Source: CAZPHI01 sp964586425 (GTDB lineage: Bacteria > Bacillota > Clostridia > Lachnospirales > Lachnospiraceae). From it: a stretch of DNA of 5,904 nucleotides. The stretch spans positions 1 to 5,904 of the forward strand of contig CAZPHI010000084.1 in NCBI GenBank assembly GCA_964586425.1. Direction: 5' to 3'. Both the position numbers and the translations under genes were made by a program. Shown here one piece after another: positions 5,904 through 5,904 of the stretch. The notes below the pieces were generated by a model. The model searched no databases. It was not told where the DNA came from and worked only from the letters and a program-made list of their open reading frames with translations. The stretch's first letter is position 1. Each line of letters opens with the position of its first letter.

Positions 5904-5904
5904 T

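Overview
This window reads as ordinary chromosomal DNA from a low-GC Gram-positive anaerobe, most likely a Lachnospiraceae-type Clostridia (Lachnospira, Eubacterium eligens, Butyrivibrio or Roseburia relatives). The reasons are AT-rich codon use, strong GGAGG ribosome binding sites, and a gene set of 2-keto-3-deoxygluconate kinase, a DegV protein, a stand-alone GltD-like flavoprotein and a cytoplasmic GH13 amylase. The lineage is inferred from protein style, not from any search.

Left part (1-1180): the tail of an unidentified plus-strand reading frame runs into a well-supported kdgK gene (87-1094), which acts late in pectin and uronate catabolism. A 19-bp perfect hairpin (1129-1176) separates it from a convergent minus-strand degV gene (1186-2073) for a fatty-acid-binding protein.

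Middle (2074-3564): a 192-bp divergent intergenic region carries a plausible promoter for each flanking gene, both with extended -10 elements. The plus-strand gene (2266-3510) is a GltD/DPYD-N-type Fe-S flavoprotein that stands alone. Its own promoter lies upstream and a 13-bp terminator hairpin (3530-3564) lies downstream. No glutamate-synthase large subunit or other partner gene is in view.

Right part (3602-5904, all minus strand): this is an operon fragment. In order of transcription it holds the C-terminal end of an unidentified gene (5778-5903, cut by the window edge), a GH13 alpha-amylase-family enzyme (4401-5759), and a three-helix membrane protein with a C-terminal zinc ribbon (3602-4378). 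The gaps are 18 and 22 bp, each filled by a strong Shine-Dalgarno sequence, and the operon ends at the shared bidirectional terminator.

Together the genes suggest plant-polysaccharide sugar use (a pectin-derived acid and alpha-glucans) plus lipid and redox housekeeping. I see no CRISPR array, transposon, tRNA, rRNA, phage gene or clearly novel system. The points most worth a second look are the unknown zinc-ribbon membrane protein tied to the amylase, the GltD-like protein lacking the usual NADPH-binding arginines, and the overlapping, slippery-looking junction just before kdgK.
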